Source of the DNA: Methanothermococcus okinawensis
GTDB taxonomy: Archaea > AGJL01 > Methanococci > Methanococcales > Methanococcaceae
Reading direction: 5' to 3'
Assembly: GCA_015662355.1 (NCBI GenBank)
Contig: DQUI01000066.1
Location: 1 to 33,130 of the forward strand
DNA length: 33,130 nucleotides
The position numbers and the translations under genes are program-made. Under the pieces are notes generated by a model. The model did not search any database and was not told the DNA's origin. It was given only the letters and a program-made list of their open reading frames with translations. Positions 18,493 to 26,129 of the stretch are shown in pieces (the first letter of the stretch is position 1; each line of letters starts with the position of its first letter).

Positions 18493-19593
18493 ATGAAGAC
18501 CTATTTAAACTTAAAGGAGGAAGTGTGGGATAGGAATATATGCTCAGGGTGCGGGGCCTGTGTAGCAGTATGTCCTGTGGATAACATATACTTCAAGGAG
18601 GAGAGCCCTATAAAGTTTCTATGTAACCAGTGTGCCTGTACTATAGAACCTGTAGAGGATATAGAGCATCCTGTATCTGCAGAGTTCTGTAAAACTGTAC
18701 TCTACGACGTAAGATGTGGTGCCTGCTACGACGCCTGTCCAAGAACAGAGGAGTCTCATATCCCAGAAGTGGACTCTCCTCTAGGTAGGATATTGAAAAT
18801 GTTCAGGGCCAGGGCAAAGATCCCAGTGAAGAACGCCCAGCATGGAGGGGTAGTAACTGCAGTACTTGCCAACGCCTTTGAAGAGGAACTTATAGATGGA
18901 GCCCTAGTTATAATGGAGGACAGATGGACCTTGGAACCAGAGTCCTATCTTGCCACCTCAAAGGAGGAGGTTATAAAATCTGCAGGGAGTAAGTATCAGT
19001 GGAACGTCCCTATACTTAAAGCCCTTAAGGACGCTGTAATGAATAGAAAACTGAAGAAAATAGCAGTAGTGGGGACTCCCTGTGTAATGAATGCCATATG
19101 TGAGATACTGACCTCAAACAACGACCTACTAAGACCTTTCCAAAGGGCTATAAGATTGAAGATTGGGCTGTTCTGTTTTGAGACCTACGACTACGATAAG
19201 ATGATAAAAATACTTGAGGAAAAAGGTATTGAGCCCTGGAAAGTGGAGAAGATGTTGATAACAAAGGGGGAGTTAAAGATTATCCTTATAAATGGAGATA
19301 CTGTGAAACTTAAATTGAAAGATATAGAGGATGCAGTTAGAACAGGTTGTAAAGTGTGTAGGGATTTTACAGGGGTTACTGCAGACATCTCTGTAGGAAA
19401 TGTTGGATCCCCCCCTGAGTACTCCACTGTACTTGTAAGAACTAGTTGGGGAGAGGGGTTTATAGAGAGGGCCTATAGAAACAACTACATCTCCATAGAG
19501 GAGGGTGTAGATCTAGATGCTATTAAGAAGCTTGCGGAGTTAAAGAGTAAAAGGGCTTATAAGTATTACCACTCTAGCACTAAAAGGTGGTAA
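18493..19593 (+). CDS. FrhB/FdhB-like F420-dependent Fe-S flavoprotein, glutamate synthase-associated
   Basis: A protein of about 366 residues of the coenzyme F420 hydrogenase/dehydrogenase beta-subunit family. N-terminal 4Fe-4S motif CSGCGACVAVC, a second cysteine set (LCNQCACT, RCGACYDAC), then the FrhB core: AQHGGVVTAVLANAFEE, AGSKYQWNVPILKAL, VVGTPCVMNAI, LKIGLFCFETYDYDKM and GCKVCRDFTGVTADISVGNVGSP. In this family the protein binds FAD and exchanges electrons between F420 and Fe-S centres. Placed last in the glutamate synthase operon, it probably feeds electrons from F420H2 to the synthase. ATG 18493 follows the SD AAGGTGGA; GTG 18484 in the track is inside that SD. The link to F420 is inferred from family and context. 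Confidence 0.88.
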   Translation: MKTYLNLKEEVWDRNICSGCGACVAVCPVDNIYFKEESPIKFLCNQCACTIEPVEDIEHPVSAEFCKTVLYDVRCGACYDACPRTEESHIPEVDSPLGRILKMFRARAKIPVKNAQHGGVVTAVLANAFEEELIDGALVIMEDRWTLEPESYLATSKEEVIKSAGSKYQWNVPILKALKDAVMNRKLKKIAVVGTPCVMNAICEILTSNNDLLRPFQRAIRLKIGLFCFETYDYDKMIKILEEKGIEPWKVEKMLITKGELKIILINGDTVKLKLKDIEDAVRTGCKVCRDFTGVTADISVGNVGSPPEYSTVLVRTSWGEGFIERAYRNNYISIEEGVDLDAIKKLAELKSKRAYKYYHSSTKRW

Positions 19594-19594
19594 T

Positions 19595-20923
19595 TTGAAG
19601 ATATGTGTAGTGGGCACTGGTTACGTGGGATTGATTCAAAGTGTAGGGTTGGCAGAATTTAATTATAAGGTTGTTGGTATAGACATAGACGAGAGGAAGG
19701 TAAAACTTCTCAACAGTGGTATATCCCCTCTCTATGAGGAAGGTTTAGAGGAATTACTTAGAAAACATTTAGGAAAAAATTTAACATTTAGTACCTCCTA
19801 TCAGGAGATAAGGGACGCCGATGTAATCTTTCTGTGTGTTGGTACTCCCCAGGATAAAGAGGGGAATGCAGATCTAAGATTTATCTACTCTGCAGTAGAG
19901 TCTATAAAGAAATATCTAGACGATAGATACAGGGTAATCGTTGTAAAGTCCACAGTTCCAGTAGGTACAAGTAGGAAGATTAAGGAGATGTTGGAAGGTT
20001 ACAACGTCGATGTAGTTTCAAATCCAGAATTTTTAAGGGAGGGAATAGCTCTAAAGGACTTCTTCAACCCTGATAGGATAGTTTTAGGATTTGAGGATGT
20101 GAATAACCCTCGACCTATAGAGGTGATGAAGGAGGTATATAGACCCTTCTTAGATAGGGGCGTACCTTTTATCATTACAGAGTGGGAGAGTGGAGAGTTG
20201 ATAAAGTACGCTGCCAACGCCTTCCTTGCAACAAAGATATCCTTTATAAACGAGATTGCCAAGTTAGCAGATGTAGTTGGAGGGGATATTAAAACTATCA
20301 GTAGGGCCTTAGGACTAGATGAGAGGATAGGGGATAAGTTTCTAAATGCAGGTATTGGATATGGAGGTAGCTGCTTCCCAAAGGACGTAAAGGCACTTAT
20401 AAGACAGTTTGAAAGTAGGAACATCGAACCTAAGTTAATAAAGGCCACAGACGAAGTAAATGAGGAGCAGATACACTGGTTTTTAAACAAGATAAAGAGA
20501 TACTACGGAAATTTAAATGGGAAGATCTTTGCAGTACTAGGGTTAGCCTTTAAGCCAAACACTGACGACTTAAGGGAGAGTAGAGGTATAAAACTGATAG
20601 ATCTACTGCTAAAGGAGGGATGTATAGTTAAGTGTTACGACTACGTAGAGAAGGCTAGAGAAAACACTATTGAGCGATACAGGTTGAACAACTCAGGGGC
20701 ATACTACGGATACAACCTCTACGTCTTGGACGATCTCTATGAAGCTGTAAAAGATGTAGACGGAATAATAATAACAACGGAGTACTCCCAACTGAGAGAG
20801 GAGGACTGGAGTAGAATAGGAAACTTAGTAAGGGAGAAAGTTGTATTTGACGGTAGGAATATACTAGACAGGGAGATGATAAAGAGACTAGGGTTCAAGT
20901 ACTTTGGAGTTGGGCGGAATTAA
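19595..20923 (+). CDS. UDP-sugar 6-dehydrogenase (UDP-glucose/UDP-HexNAc type)
   Basis: An NAD-dependent four-electron oxidoreductase making UDP-uronic acids. The 442-residue protein shows the Rossmann motif VVGTGYVG (residues 5-12), GIDIDERKV, VGTPQDKEGNADL, KSTVPVGT, NPEFLREG, the catalytic-cysteine motif GIGYGGSCFPKDV (about residue 258), then LGLAFKPNTDDLRES and a C-terminal UDP-binding domain. DDLRES and the length fit UDP-glucose 6-dehydrogenase, but archaeal UDP-GlcNAc or UDP-ManNAc dehydrogenases are similar, so the sugar is open. TTG start with GGTGGT 3 nt upstream; that SD overlaps the last codons of the FrhB-like gene. It overlaps convergent galE by 4 nt. Probably serves surface glycan or N-glycan synthesis. 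Confidence 0.92.
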   Translation: MKICVVGTGYVGLIQSVGLAEFNYKVVGIDIDERKVKLLNSGISPLYEEGLEELLRKHLGKNLTFSTSYQEIRDADVIFLCVGTPQDKEGNADLRFIYSAVESIKKYLDDRYRVIVVKSTVPVGTSRKIKEMLEGYNVDVVSNPEFLREGIALKDFFNPDRIVLGFEDVNNPRPIEVMKEVYRPFLDRGVPFIITEWESGELIKYAANAFLATKISFINEIAKLADVVGGDIKTISRALGLDERIGDKFLNAGIGYGGSCFPKDVKALIRQFESRNIEPKLIKATDEVNEEQIHWFLNKIKRYYGNLNGKIFAVLGLAFKPNTDDLRESRGIKLIDLLLKEGCIVKCYDYVEKARENTIERYRLNNSGAYYGYNLYVLDDLYEAVKDVDGIIITTEYSQLREEDWSRIGNLVREKVVFDGRNILDREMIKRLGFKYFGVGRN

Positions 20924-21828
20924 CTTATTTTTAAATATCTCCTCATCCACTCTATAGTTCTCCTAATACCTTCCCCTAGATCAACAGTAGGTCTCCACTG
21001 GAGATCTAAGGCCCTCCCTATATCCAACACCATTCTGTATATCTCCCCCTCTTGAGCACCAGTATATCGAGGTTTTCCCTTAAAGTTTAAAGTATCAGCT
21101 ATTGTAGTGTACAGCTGATTGATAGTAGTTTCCCTCCCTGTAGCAATATTTACTATTTTATTCCTCCAATTTAACCCCATAAGAGTACCCCTTGCAACAT
21201 CCCCTACGTATACAAAATCCCTTGTCTGATGTCCATCCCCATATATAGTAGGGGCCTTACCCTTTAGCATACTCTCTATGAAGATACTTACAACTCCAGC
21301 CTCCCCTCGAGGATCCTGTCTCTCCCCGTAGACGTTGGAGTATCTTAAGATAGTGTAGTCTATACTATAGAGTTCACTGTACAGCTCTATATATCTCTCA
21401 CTACAGTACTTACTTAATCCGTAGGGGCTTAAGGGTTTTTTAGGATGCTCCTCATCTACTGGTAGATACTTAGGATCTCCATAGACTGCAACAGAGGAGG
21501 CAAAGACTATCTTCTCAACGTCGTATCTCCTCATAGTTTCCAGTATATTTAAAGTCCCTAAAGTATTTACATCACAGTCGTAGAGAGGTTTTTCCAGGGA
21601 TGTTCTAACATTCACCTGGGCCCCTAGATGAATAACTCCATCTATATCCCTAAAGTCTAAATTTTTATCCCTAATATCTCCCCTTATAAATTCCGCCTTT
21701 TTATTTAGATTTTCTATATTGCCTGTGCTAAGATTGTCTAAAACAGTGACATTGTAGTTGTTCTCAATGAGAGCATCTACAACGTGGCTACCTATAAATC
21801 CAGCACCACCTGTAACAAGTATCCTCAA
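20920..21828 (-). CDS. galE: UDP-glucose 4-epimerase-like NAD-dependent epimerase
   Basis: An extended short-chain dehydrogenase of 302 residues: NAD-binding GGAGFIGSHV, DNLSTGN, DIRD, HLGAQVNV, FASSVAVYGDP, catalytic tyrosine-lysine YGLSKY, RYSNVYGERQDP, YGDGHQTRDFVYVGD and a C-terminal substrate domain. This matches archaeal GalE-type enzymes interconverting UDP-glucose/UDP-galactose or their N-acetyl forms; the exact sugar is not readable. Start TTG 21828-21826 with GGTGAA 3 nt upstream. It is downstream of selD on the same strand, with the SECIS hairpin between them and only 15 nt from its SD, so SECIS-bound factors might affect it. It overlaps the convergent UDP-sugar dehydrogenase gene by 4 nt. 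Confidence 0.92.
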   Translation of the reverse strand: MRILVTGGAGFIGSHVVDALIENNYNVTVLDNLSTGNIENLNKKAEFIRGDIRDKNLDFRDIDGVIHLGAQVNVRTSLEKPLYDCDVNTLGTLNILETMRRYDVEKIVFASSVAVYGDPKYLPVDEEHPKKPLSPYGLSKYCSERYIELYSELYSIDYTILRYSNVYGERQDPRGEAGVVSIFIESMLKGKAPTIYGDGHQTRDFVYVGDVARGTLMGLNWRNKIVNIATGRETTINQLYTTIADTLNFKGKPRYTGAQEGEIYRMVLDIGRALDLQWRPTVDLGEGIRRTIEWMRRYLKIS

Positions 21829-21852
21829 CTTTTCACCTTAAAGATTAATTTT

Positions 21853-21884
21853 GGACATCCCTCCTTTAAAGGTTCGGGATGTCC
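21853..21884 (-). promoter_or_regulatory. Archaeal SECIS element of selD
   Basis: Read on the minus strand: 9-bp stem GGACATCCC / GGGATGTCC (perfect pairing), asymmetric internal loop GAA on the 5' side and A on the 3' side, a CC/GG apical stem and a TTTAAA loop. The GAA/A internal loop under a short G-C stem is the hallmark of archaeal SECIS elements, which lie in 3' UTRs in Methanococcales. The first stem base is the last base of the selD TAG stop, so the hairpin begins at once after translation ends. A flanking GATTA/TAATC pairing may extend the stem. Confidence 0.93.
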
Positions 21885-22921
21885 TAATCTACACCTAATA
21901 TCTTCACATCTTTAGCTAAGTAGGCCTTCCCAACGCCTGACCTTTTAACCTCTCCAACTTCAAACCCATAACATCTGTATCTGTGGAGTTTCTCTATGAG
22001 ATCTTCTACGTAATCCCTCTCTACAGATATAAAGAGGCCTCCTGCAGTCTCTGCCCCGTATCCCTCTAACAGGGGATGTCCAAATAGGGGAGCTAGACGT
22101 TCAGTTCCCTTTATCACCGGTAGGGTATGTATCTCTATCTCTACGTTACTCTTTTTTGCCACCTCCTCAGCGTGGCCTAATATACCGAAACCTGTAATAT
22201 CTGTCATTGCATGACCTATCCTCTTTCCTACTTCCCTTTCAAGTTCCCTGAGAGCTAGTAGACCTTTTCTGTTTGAGAGGGTCATCAACTCTATAGCCTT
22301 ATTAATTATCCACTCCCTCTCCCTATCCTCCATTTCCAGTAGGGACATATACTCTGGATCTACCCTTGAGAGTGCCATTGCAGTCTGGATGCCTAGAGGT
22401 TTTGTAAGTACTATCTTGTCACCTTCCCTAGCTCCCCCCTTTGTAACTATGTCCTCCTTTCTACCTACCCCTATCACTGCCCCCCCTATAAGGGGCCACG
22501 GGTTAAGTATAGTATGCCCCCCTAATACAGTGGTATTCTCCCCTCTACAGAAGTCCTGAAACCCCTTTAACATCTCCCTTGAAACTTCCAGTGGAAGGTT
22601 CTCCGGTATGCCCATTATAACTAGTACTCCAGTTATATCAAGTACACCCATGGCGTAGATGTCACTTGTAGAGTTGCAGGCTGCAATCTTCCCCTGGATA
22701 TAGGGGTCATCTACTATAGGGGTAAAGACATCCACTGTCTTCACTATAGCCATATCCCCCCTTAAGACCACTGCCCCGTCATCTCCAAGTCCCACGTATA
22801 CATCCTTTAAATCCTCCTCTGAGAGGAGGCCCCTAATAAGGTGCTCCAACTGGGCGTTGGGAAGTTTACATGATCAACCGTGAAGTTTTACCATCTTAGT
22901 AAGTTTTACATCTTTGTTCAT
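21884..22921 (-). CDS. selD: Selenide, water dikinase SelD, a selenoprotein with Sec16 encoded by UGA
   Basis: SelD makes selenophosphate from selenide and ATP, the Se donor for Sec-tRNA and 2-selenouridine. The ORF track begins at an internal TTG (22849), but the frame continues upstream through TGA at 22876-22874 to ATG 22921, which is preceded by AGGTGAT. The missing N-terminus reads MNKDVKLTKMVKLHG-U-SCKLPN; U is at the place of the catalytic Cys17 of E. coli SelD (HGAGCGCK). The body has GLGDDGAVV, FTPIVDDPYIQGKIAACNSTSDIYAMG, GHTI, LTKPLGIQ and TDITGFGILGHAEE. The length of 345 residues is normal. The SECIS follows the stop directly. The gene is divergent from the signal peptidase gene and upstream of galE. 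It needs selenocysteine for its own synthesis, a feedback loop known in Sec-using methanogens. Confidence 0.95.
22874..22876 (-). other. Recoded UGA selenocysteine codon in selD
   Basis: An in-frame TGA at codon 16 between GGT and TCA-TGT, inside the conserved catalytic loop of SelD. Upstream and downstream sequence are both clearly SelD, and an archaeal SECIS follows the gene, so this is decoded as selenocysteine rather than a nonsense mutation. Confidence 0.94.
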
Positions 22922-22974
22922 TTTTATCACCTTTTTTATAGCATTAGTTAATAAAAGCACAATTAGGTGATACT
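22922..22974. promoter_or_regulatory. Divergent promoter region, selD / signal peptidase operon
   Basis: 53 nt between the two starts. The plus strand has TTTTTTATAG at about 22932-22941 as a possible TATA box for the signal peptidase operon. The minus strand has GCTTTTATTAAC at about 22948-22959 for selD. Both would give very short leaders. SDs: GGTGAT (22966-22971, plus) and GGTGAT (22931-22926, minus). Confidence 0.4.
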
Positions 22975-22977
22975 ATT
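22966..22977 (+). promoter_or_regulatory. SD plus candidate ATT start codon of signal peptidase
   Basis: AGGTGAT is followed by ACT and then ATT at 22975-22977. The frame is open into the signal peptidase ORF, and the added residues [15 protein letters not shown] form a plausible cytosolic N-terminus. The only canonical alternative, ATG 23023, has a weak GAG 3 nt upstream. Confidence 0.55.
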
Positions 22978-23571
22978 AAGATAATTTCAAAGTGGATAAA
23001 TCCTAAAAAAGTTATTGAGTGGATGATATTCTTAATAGTTTTTTTTCTTCTCTGGAGTCATGTGAACGTAGTAGTGTCTAACAGTATGTATCCTGTAATG
23101 AAGAGGGGAGATCTAGTAGTTGTGGAGAATGCACCTTGGGAGTTTAACCCTGAGGATGTTGAGGTAGGGGATATTGTGATCTACGACGCCCACTGGCCCC
23201 TTGGAGGTAACAGAATAACTTACGTCCTCCAGATAGATAACAAAACCTTGGAATTATATGAGGGAGATAATACTAGACCTGTAGTCCATAGGGTGATAGA
23301 TAAGATAAACATTGAGGGTAACTACTATATAATTACAAAGGGGGATAACAACCCTACCTACGATCCAGAACTTATCCCCCTAGATCAGATAAAAAAAAGG
23401 GTAGTAACAGTTAATGAAAAACCTTTAGTTATCCCCTATGTGGGCTATATCTCTATATACCTGAAAAAATATATATGGATAGTTCTCCCTCTAATAGTAC
23501 TATGGGTAGTATACGACTACGTTATAAAATACATTAAAGAGGTGAAAGGTTGGAGAACCAGGAAGAAGTAG
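22975..23571 (+). CDS. Type I signal peptidase, archaeal/Sec11-like
   Basis: A membrane serine protease removing signal peptides from exported proteins. About 198 residues if started at ATT 22975, or 182 from ATG 23023. Basic N-terminus, membrane segment (about 17-34), catalytic-serine motif SNSMYP (Ser37), [21 protein letters not shown] with the histidine that replaces lysine in archaeal/ER-type enzymes (about His105), [10 protein letters not shown] with the conserved aspartates, and a second C-terminal membrane segment ([18 protein letters not shown]). Bacterial LepB has Ser-Lys instead. It is the first gene of an operon with aIF1A (22-nt overlap), RIO kinase and a KH protein, and is divergent from selD. 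The ATT start is supported by a perfect SD at the standard spacing. Confidence 0.92.
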   Translation: MKIISKWINPKKVIEWMIFLIVFFLLWSHVNVVVSNSMYPVMKRGDLVVVENAPWEFNPEDVEVGDIVIYDAHWPLGGNRITYVLQIDNKTLELYEGDNTRPVVHRVIDKINIEGNYYIITKGDNNPTYDPELIPLDQIKKRVVTVNEKPLVIPYVGYISIYLKKYIWIVLPLIVLWVVYDYVIKYIKEVKGWRTRKK

Positions 23572-23852
23572 TGAGAGTAAGAATACCGAGAAAGGATCAA
23601 AATGAAATACTTGGAGTAATAGAACAGATGCTTGGAGCCAGTAGAGTAAGGGTGAGATGTGTAGATGGAAAGGTTAGAATGGGTAGAATCCCAGGGAAGT
23701 TAAAGAGAAAGATATGGATAAAGGAGGGAGATGTGGTAATAGTGTCCCCCTGGGAGGTGCAATCTGACAAGAAATGTGATATAGTTTGGAGATACACCAA
23801 GAATCAAGTTAGTTGGCTGGAAAAAAAAGGCTATCTTAAGGATCTCTTCTAA
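23550..23852 (+). CDS. Translation initiation factor aIF1A
   Basis: The archaeal homologue of eIF1A/IF1, which binds the A site of the small subunit and helps initiator tRNA and start-codon selection. 100 residues with the OB-fold pattern [56 protein letters not shown] and a C-terminal helix ([14 protein letters not shown]); GKLKRKIWI is characteristic. Start TTG 23550 with GAGGTGA 3-4 nt upstream, all inside the end of the signal peptidase gene, so translation is probably coupled. The neighbours on either side seem to use ATT and ATA starts, which this factor may influence. Confidence 0.95.
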   Translation: MENQEEVVRVRIPRKDQNEILGVIEQMLGASRVRVRCVDGKVRMGRIPGKLKRKIWIKEGDVVIVSPWEVQSDKKCDIVWRYTKNQVSWLEKKGYLKDLF

Positions 23853-23855
23853 AGG

Positions 23856-23867
23856 GGGGATAGTATA
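23856..23867 (+). promoter_or_regulatory. SD plus candidate ATA start codon of RIO kinase
   Basis: GGGGAT is followed by AGT and then ATA at 23865-23867, four nt beyond the aIF1A stop. No ATG, GTG or TTG occurs in this frame before the internal ATG 24012, which lies within the conserved DRRTLM helix of RIO1 proteins. Confidence 0.65.
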
Positions 23868-24698
23868 GGGAGGAGAAAAAAATCCCTTGACAACACTTTA
23901 AAGGAGGAGATACAACTCGATAGAGAATATCAGAAAGAGATATTAGAGAGGGAGAGGAAGTTTTTAGAGGATTTAAAAACGGAAGATGGAGTATTTGACC
24001 GTAGAACACTTATGGTACTTTACAGCCTACTCTGTGGAAAACATGTGGACAGATATATAGGTATTATAAACTCTGGAAAGGAGTCTGTAGTATTTTCAGC
24101 TGTTAAGGGAGATATGTACTTGGCTGTAAAGGTGTATCGTGTTGCCACCTGTGATTTTAAAACTATGTGGAAGTACATCCAGGGGGATCCAAGGTTCCAT
24201 CTAAGTAGGAGCTCTACGAGGAAGATCATATATACCTGGGTTGAGAAGGAGTTTAGAAATCTTAAGAGGGCAAACAACTATGTAAACAGTCCTAAGGCCA
24301 TACTTAGAAGGGAGAATGTACTCCTTATGGAGTTGATATGTGACGAGAACGGGGTGCCCTCTCCAAGGTTAAAGGATGCCCTAGATGTAGACTACGAAGA
24401 GATGTATAGTAGGATAAGAAAGGATATGAGGATCCTCTACAGAGATGCCCAGTTAGTTCATGGGGATCTCTCCGAGTACAACATACTTGTTAAAGATCAT
24501 GAACCTTACTATATAGATTTCTCCCAGGGGGTTGTTGTTAGACATCCCCTAGCTAAACCTCTACTTATAAGGGATGTTAAAAACATCTGCAGTTTCTTTA
24601 AGAGGAAAGGGGTAGATTGCCACTATAGGGAGTTATACAGATACATTACAGGGGAGGAACTTAATCCCCTAGACGAGGAGTTGGCAGAGGAGTACTAA
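23865..24698 (+). CDS. RIO1-type serine/threonine protein kinase
   Basis: An atypical kinase/ATPase of small ribosomal subunit maturation. About 277 residues from ATA 23865; the ORF track (228 aa from ATG 24012) cuts off 49 residues that contain a charged helix (EEIQLDREYQKEILERER) and the start of the conserved GVFDRRTLM helix. Core: ISG-type nucleotide loop INSGKESVVF, lysine in LAVKVYR, catalytic loop VHGDLSEYNIL, metal-binding YIDFSQGV, and a C-terminal extension ending in ELAEEY. It has no winged-helix domain, so it is RIO1 rather than RIO2. It lies between aIF1A (12 nt upstream) and the KH protein, the usual archaeal order. Confidence 0.93.
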   Translation: MGRRKKSLDNTLKEEIQLDREYQKEILERERKFLEDLKTEDGVFDRRTLMVLYSLLCGKHVDRYIGIINSGKESVVFSAVKGDMYLAVKVYRVATCDFKTMWKYIQGDPRFHLSRSSTRKIIYTWVEKEFRNLKRANNYVNSPKAILRRENVLLMELICDENGVPSPRLKDALDVDYEEMYSRIRKDMRILYRDAQLVHGDLSEYNILVKDHEPYYIDFSQGVVVRHPLAKPLLIRDVKNICSFFKRKGVDCHYRELYRYITGEELNPLDEELAEEY

Positions 24699-24750
24699 TA
24701 TAAATATTGAGATAGAATAAAGTTATTAAAAAAATAAGAAGGGAAGTACT

Positions 24751-25314
24751 ATGCTAAGTGGAAATATAGAGGTTGTAAAGATACCAAAGGAGAGGATTGG
24801 AGTACTTATTGGAAAAGGAGGAGAGGTAAAGAAGAGGATCGAGGAAGAATTAGGGATACAAATTACTGTAAATGAGGAGGGGGAGGTAACTATCTCCTCC
24901 ACTGAGAATACAAAGGATCCACTGGCTCTATGGAAGGGAAGGGATATTGTAAAGGCAATAGGAAGGGGTTTTAACCCAGAAAAGGCTCTAAAGTTAGTCT
25001 CAGATGACTACGTCCTTGAGATTATAGACATATCTAACTATGCCAATACCCCTAACGCCCTAAGGAGAATTAAAGGTAGAATAATAGGTAGTGGGGGAAA
25101 GTCCAGGAGATATATCGAGGATCTAACAGATACCCACGTATCTGTATACGGAAAGACTGTAGCTATACTGGGGGAGTACGAACCTGTCCAGGTTGCCAAG
25201 GAGGCTGTTTATATGATCCTCAGAGGTTCCTCTCACGCAAAGATGTACAAGTTCCTGGAGAGTCACAGGAGGGAGTTAAAGAGGAGAAATATGGAGCTCT
25301 GGAAGAAGGATTAA
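24751..25314 (+). CDS. KH-domain RNA-binding protein, Pno1/Dim2-like
   Basis: A 187-residue protein with two KH domains: [24 protein letters not shown] (first GxxG) and [22 protein letters not shown] (second GxxG), with the conserved segment [11 protein letters not shown] between. The eukaryotic relative Pno1/Dim2 binds the 3' end of pre-18S rRNA, and RIO1 acts in the same pathway, which agrees with its place after the RIO gene. The ATG follows GAAGGGAAGT by 3 nt. The 52-nt gap upstream has a TATA-like TAATATAAATATT at the RIO stop, so it may also have its own promoter. Its stop overlaps convergent rlmE by 4 nt. Confidence 0.92.
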   Translation: MLSGNIEVVKIPKERIGVLIGKGGEVKKRIEEELGIQITVNEEGEVTISSTENTKDPLALWKGRDIVKAIGRGFNPEKALKLVSDDYVLEIIDISNYANTPNALRRIKGRIIGSGGKSRRYIEDLTDTHVSVYGKTVAILGEYEPVQVAKEAVYMILRGSSHAKMYKFLESHRRELKRRNMELWKKD

Positions 25315-26111
25315 CTACCTTTCCTCATCTCTTTTATCTTCTTTATTAAAGATCCCCTTCCCCCTTCCAATGTAAGTTTTATATTTTTACCTTTACATCT
25401 GTTCTTATCCTCCTTCTCCTCTTTTTTATCTATACATAGGGGGCACTCTTTAACTAAGGTTAGTATAGGGGAGTCCAAGTTCATATCGAAGTTTTTTCCC
25501 AGGAATTTCTTGCCAATTACGTACACCTCTGCACTACTGTCCCTTGAGGCCCTAGGTTTACTTATATAGACTTTTTTGAAGTAATTCCTTACAAGGTCCA
25601 CGTAGTCGTTAAATAGATTACCCTGGAACACTTTAACTACGAAGTTGCCCCCCTCCTTTAAGAGATTAGTGGCTACTATAAGGGCCACTGTAGTAAGTTC
25701 TACAGATCTACTGTGATCTACGTCCCACACTCCACTTATGTTTGGAGAGGCATCTGATACTACAACATCTGCCTTAGAGGGAAGATAGGAGAGTATCTTC
25801 TCTAAGGTCTCCCTCCTAGTCATATCTCCCTTGATGGTGATCACGTTATCGTAACCTAGAGGTTTAACACTTTGAAGATCCACCCCTACTACAAATCCCC
25901 TATCTCCTACTATAGACCTTACAGCCTGTAACCATCCCCCTGGAGCGCATCCTAGATCTACAACAACATCCCCTTCTTTTATAACTTTAAACTTCTCGTT
26001 TAACTGGAGCAGTTTATACACTGCCCTGGAACGATAGTTACTTTTCTTTGCAAGTTGATAGTAGGGATCTCTCTTCCTCTGAAGTACCCATCTTTTATCC
26101 TTTCTTCCCAT
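25311..26111 (-). CDS. rlmE: RlmE/RrmJ-type rRNA 2'-O-methyltransferase
   Basis: A SAM-dependent FtsJ-family enzyme methylating a uridine ribose in the large-subunit A loop. 266 residues. N-terminus [29 protein letters not shown] (catalytic Lys of the K-D-K-E set), SAM motif [24 protein letters not shown] (Asp), VVKVFQG (Lys) and SSAEVYVIG (Glu). Beyond the FtsJ core there is an extension of about 55 residues with CPLC and a lysine-rich stretch ([15 protein letters not shown]), longer than in E. coli RlmE and common in archaea. The ATG is 3 nt after GGAGGTAAT. It lies downstream of the sua5 gene, 18 nt apart, and converges on the KH gene with a 4-nt overlap. Confidence 0.93.
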   Translation of the reverse strand: MGRKDKRWVLQRKRDPYYQLAKKSNYRSRAVYKLLQLNEKFKVIKEGDVVVDLGCAPGGWLQAVRSIVGDRGFVVGVDLQSVKPLGYDNVITIKGDMTRRETLEKILSYLPSKADVVVSDASPNISGVWDVDHSRSVELTTVALIVATNLLKEGGNFVVKVFQGNLFNDYVDLVRNYFKKVYISKPRASRDSSAEVYVIGKKFLGKNFDMNLDSPILTLVKECPLCIDKKEEKEDKNRCKGKNIKLTLEGGRGSLIKKIKEMRKGS

Positions 26112-26129
26112 CCTATTACCTCCTATTTT

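Noticed and set aside
19999-20490. 163-aa ORF on the minus strand opposite the UDP-sugar dehydrogenase gene
   Set aside because: Antisense shadow of a firmly identified gene, without SD or recognisable domains.
21884-22921. selD as a pseudogene with a premature stop
   Set aside because: The stop is a UGA at the known catalytic Cys/Sec position, and an archaeal SECIS hairpin follows the gene.
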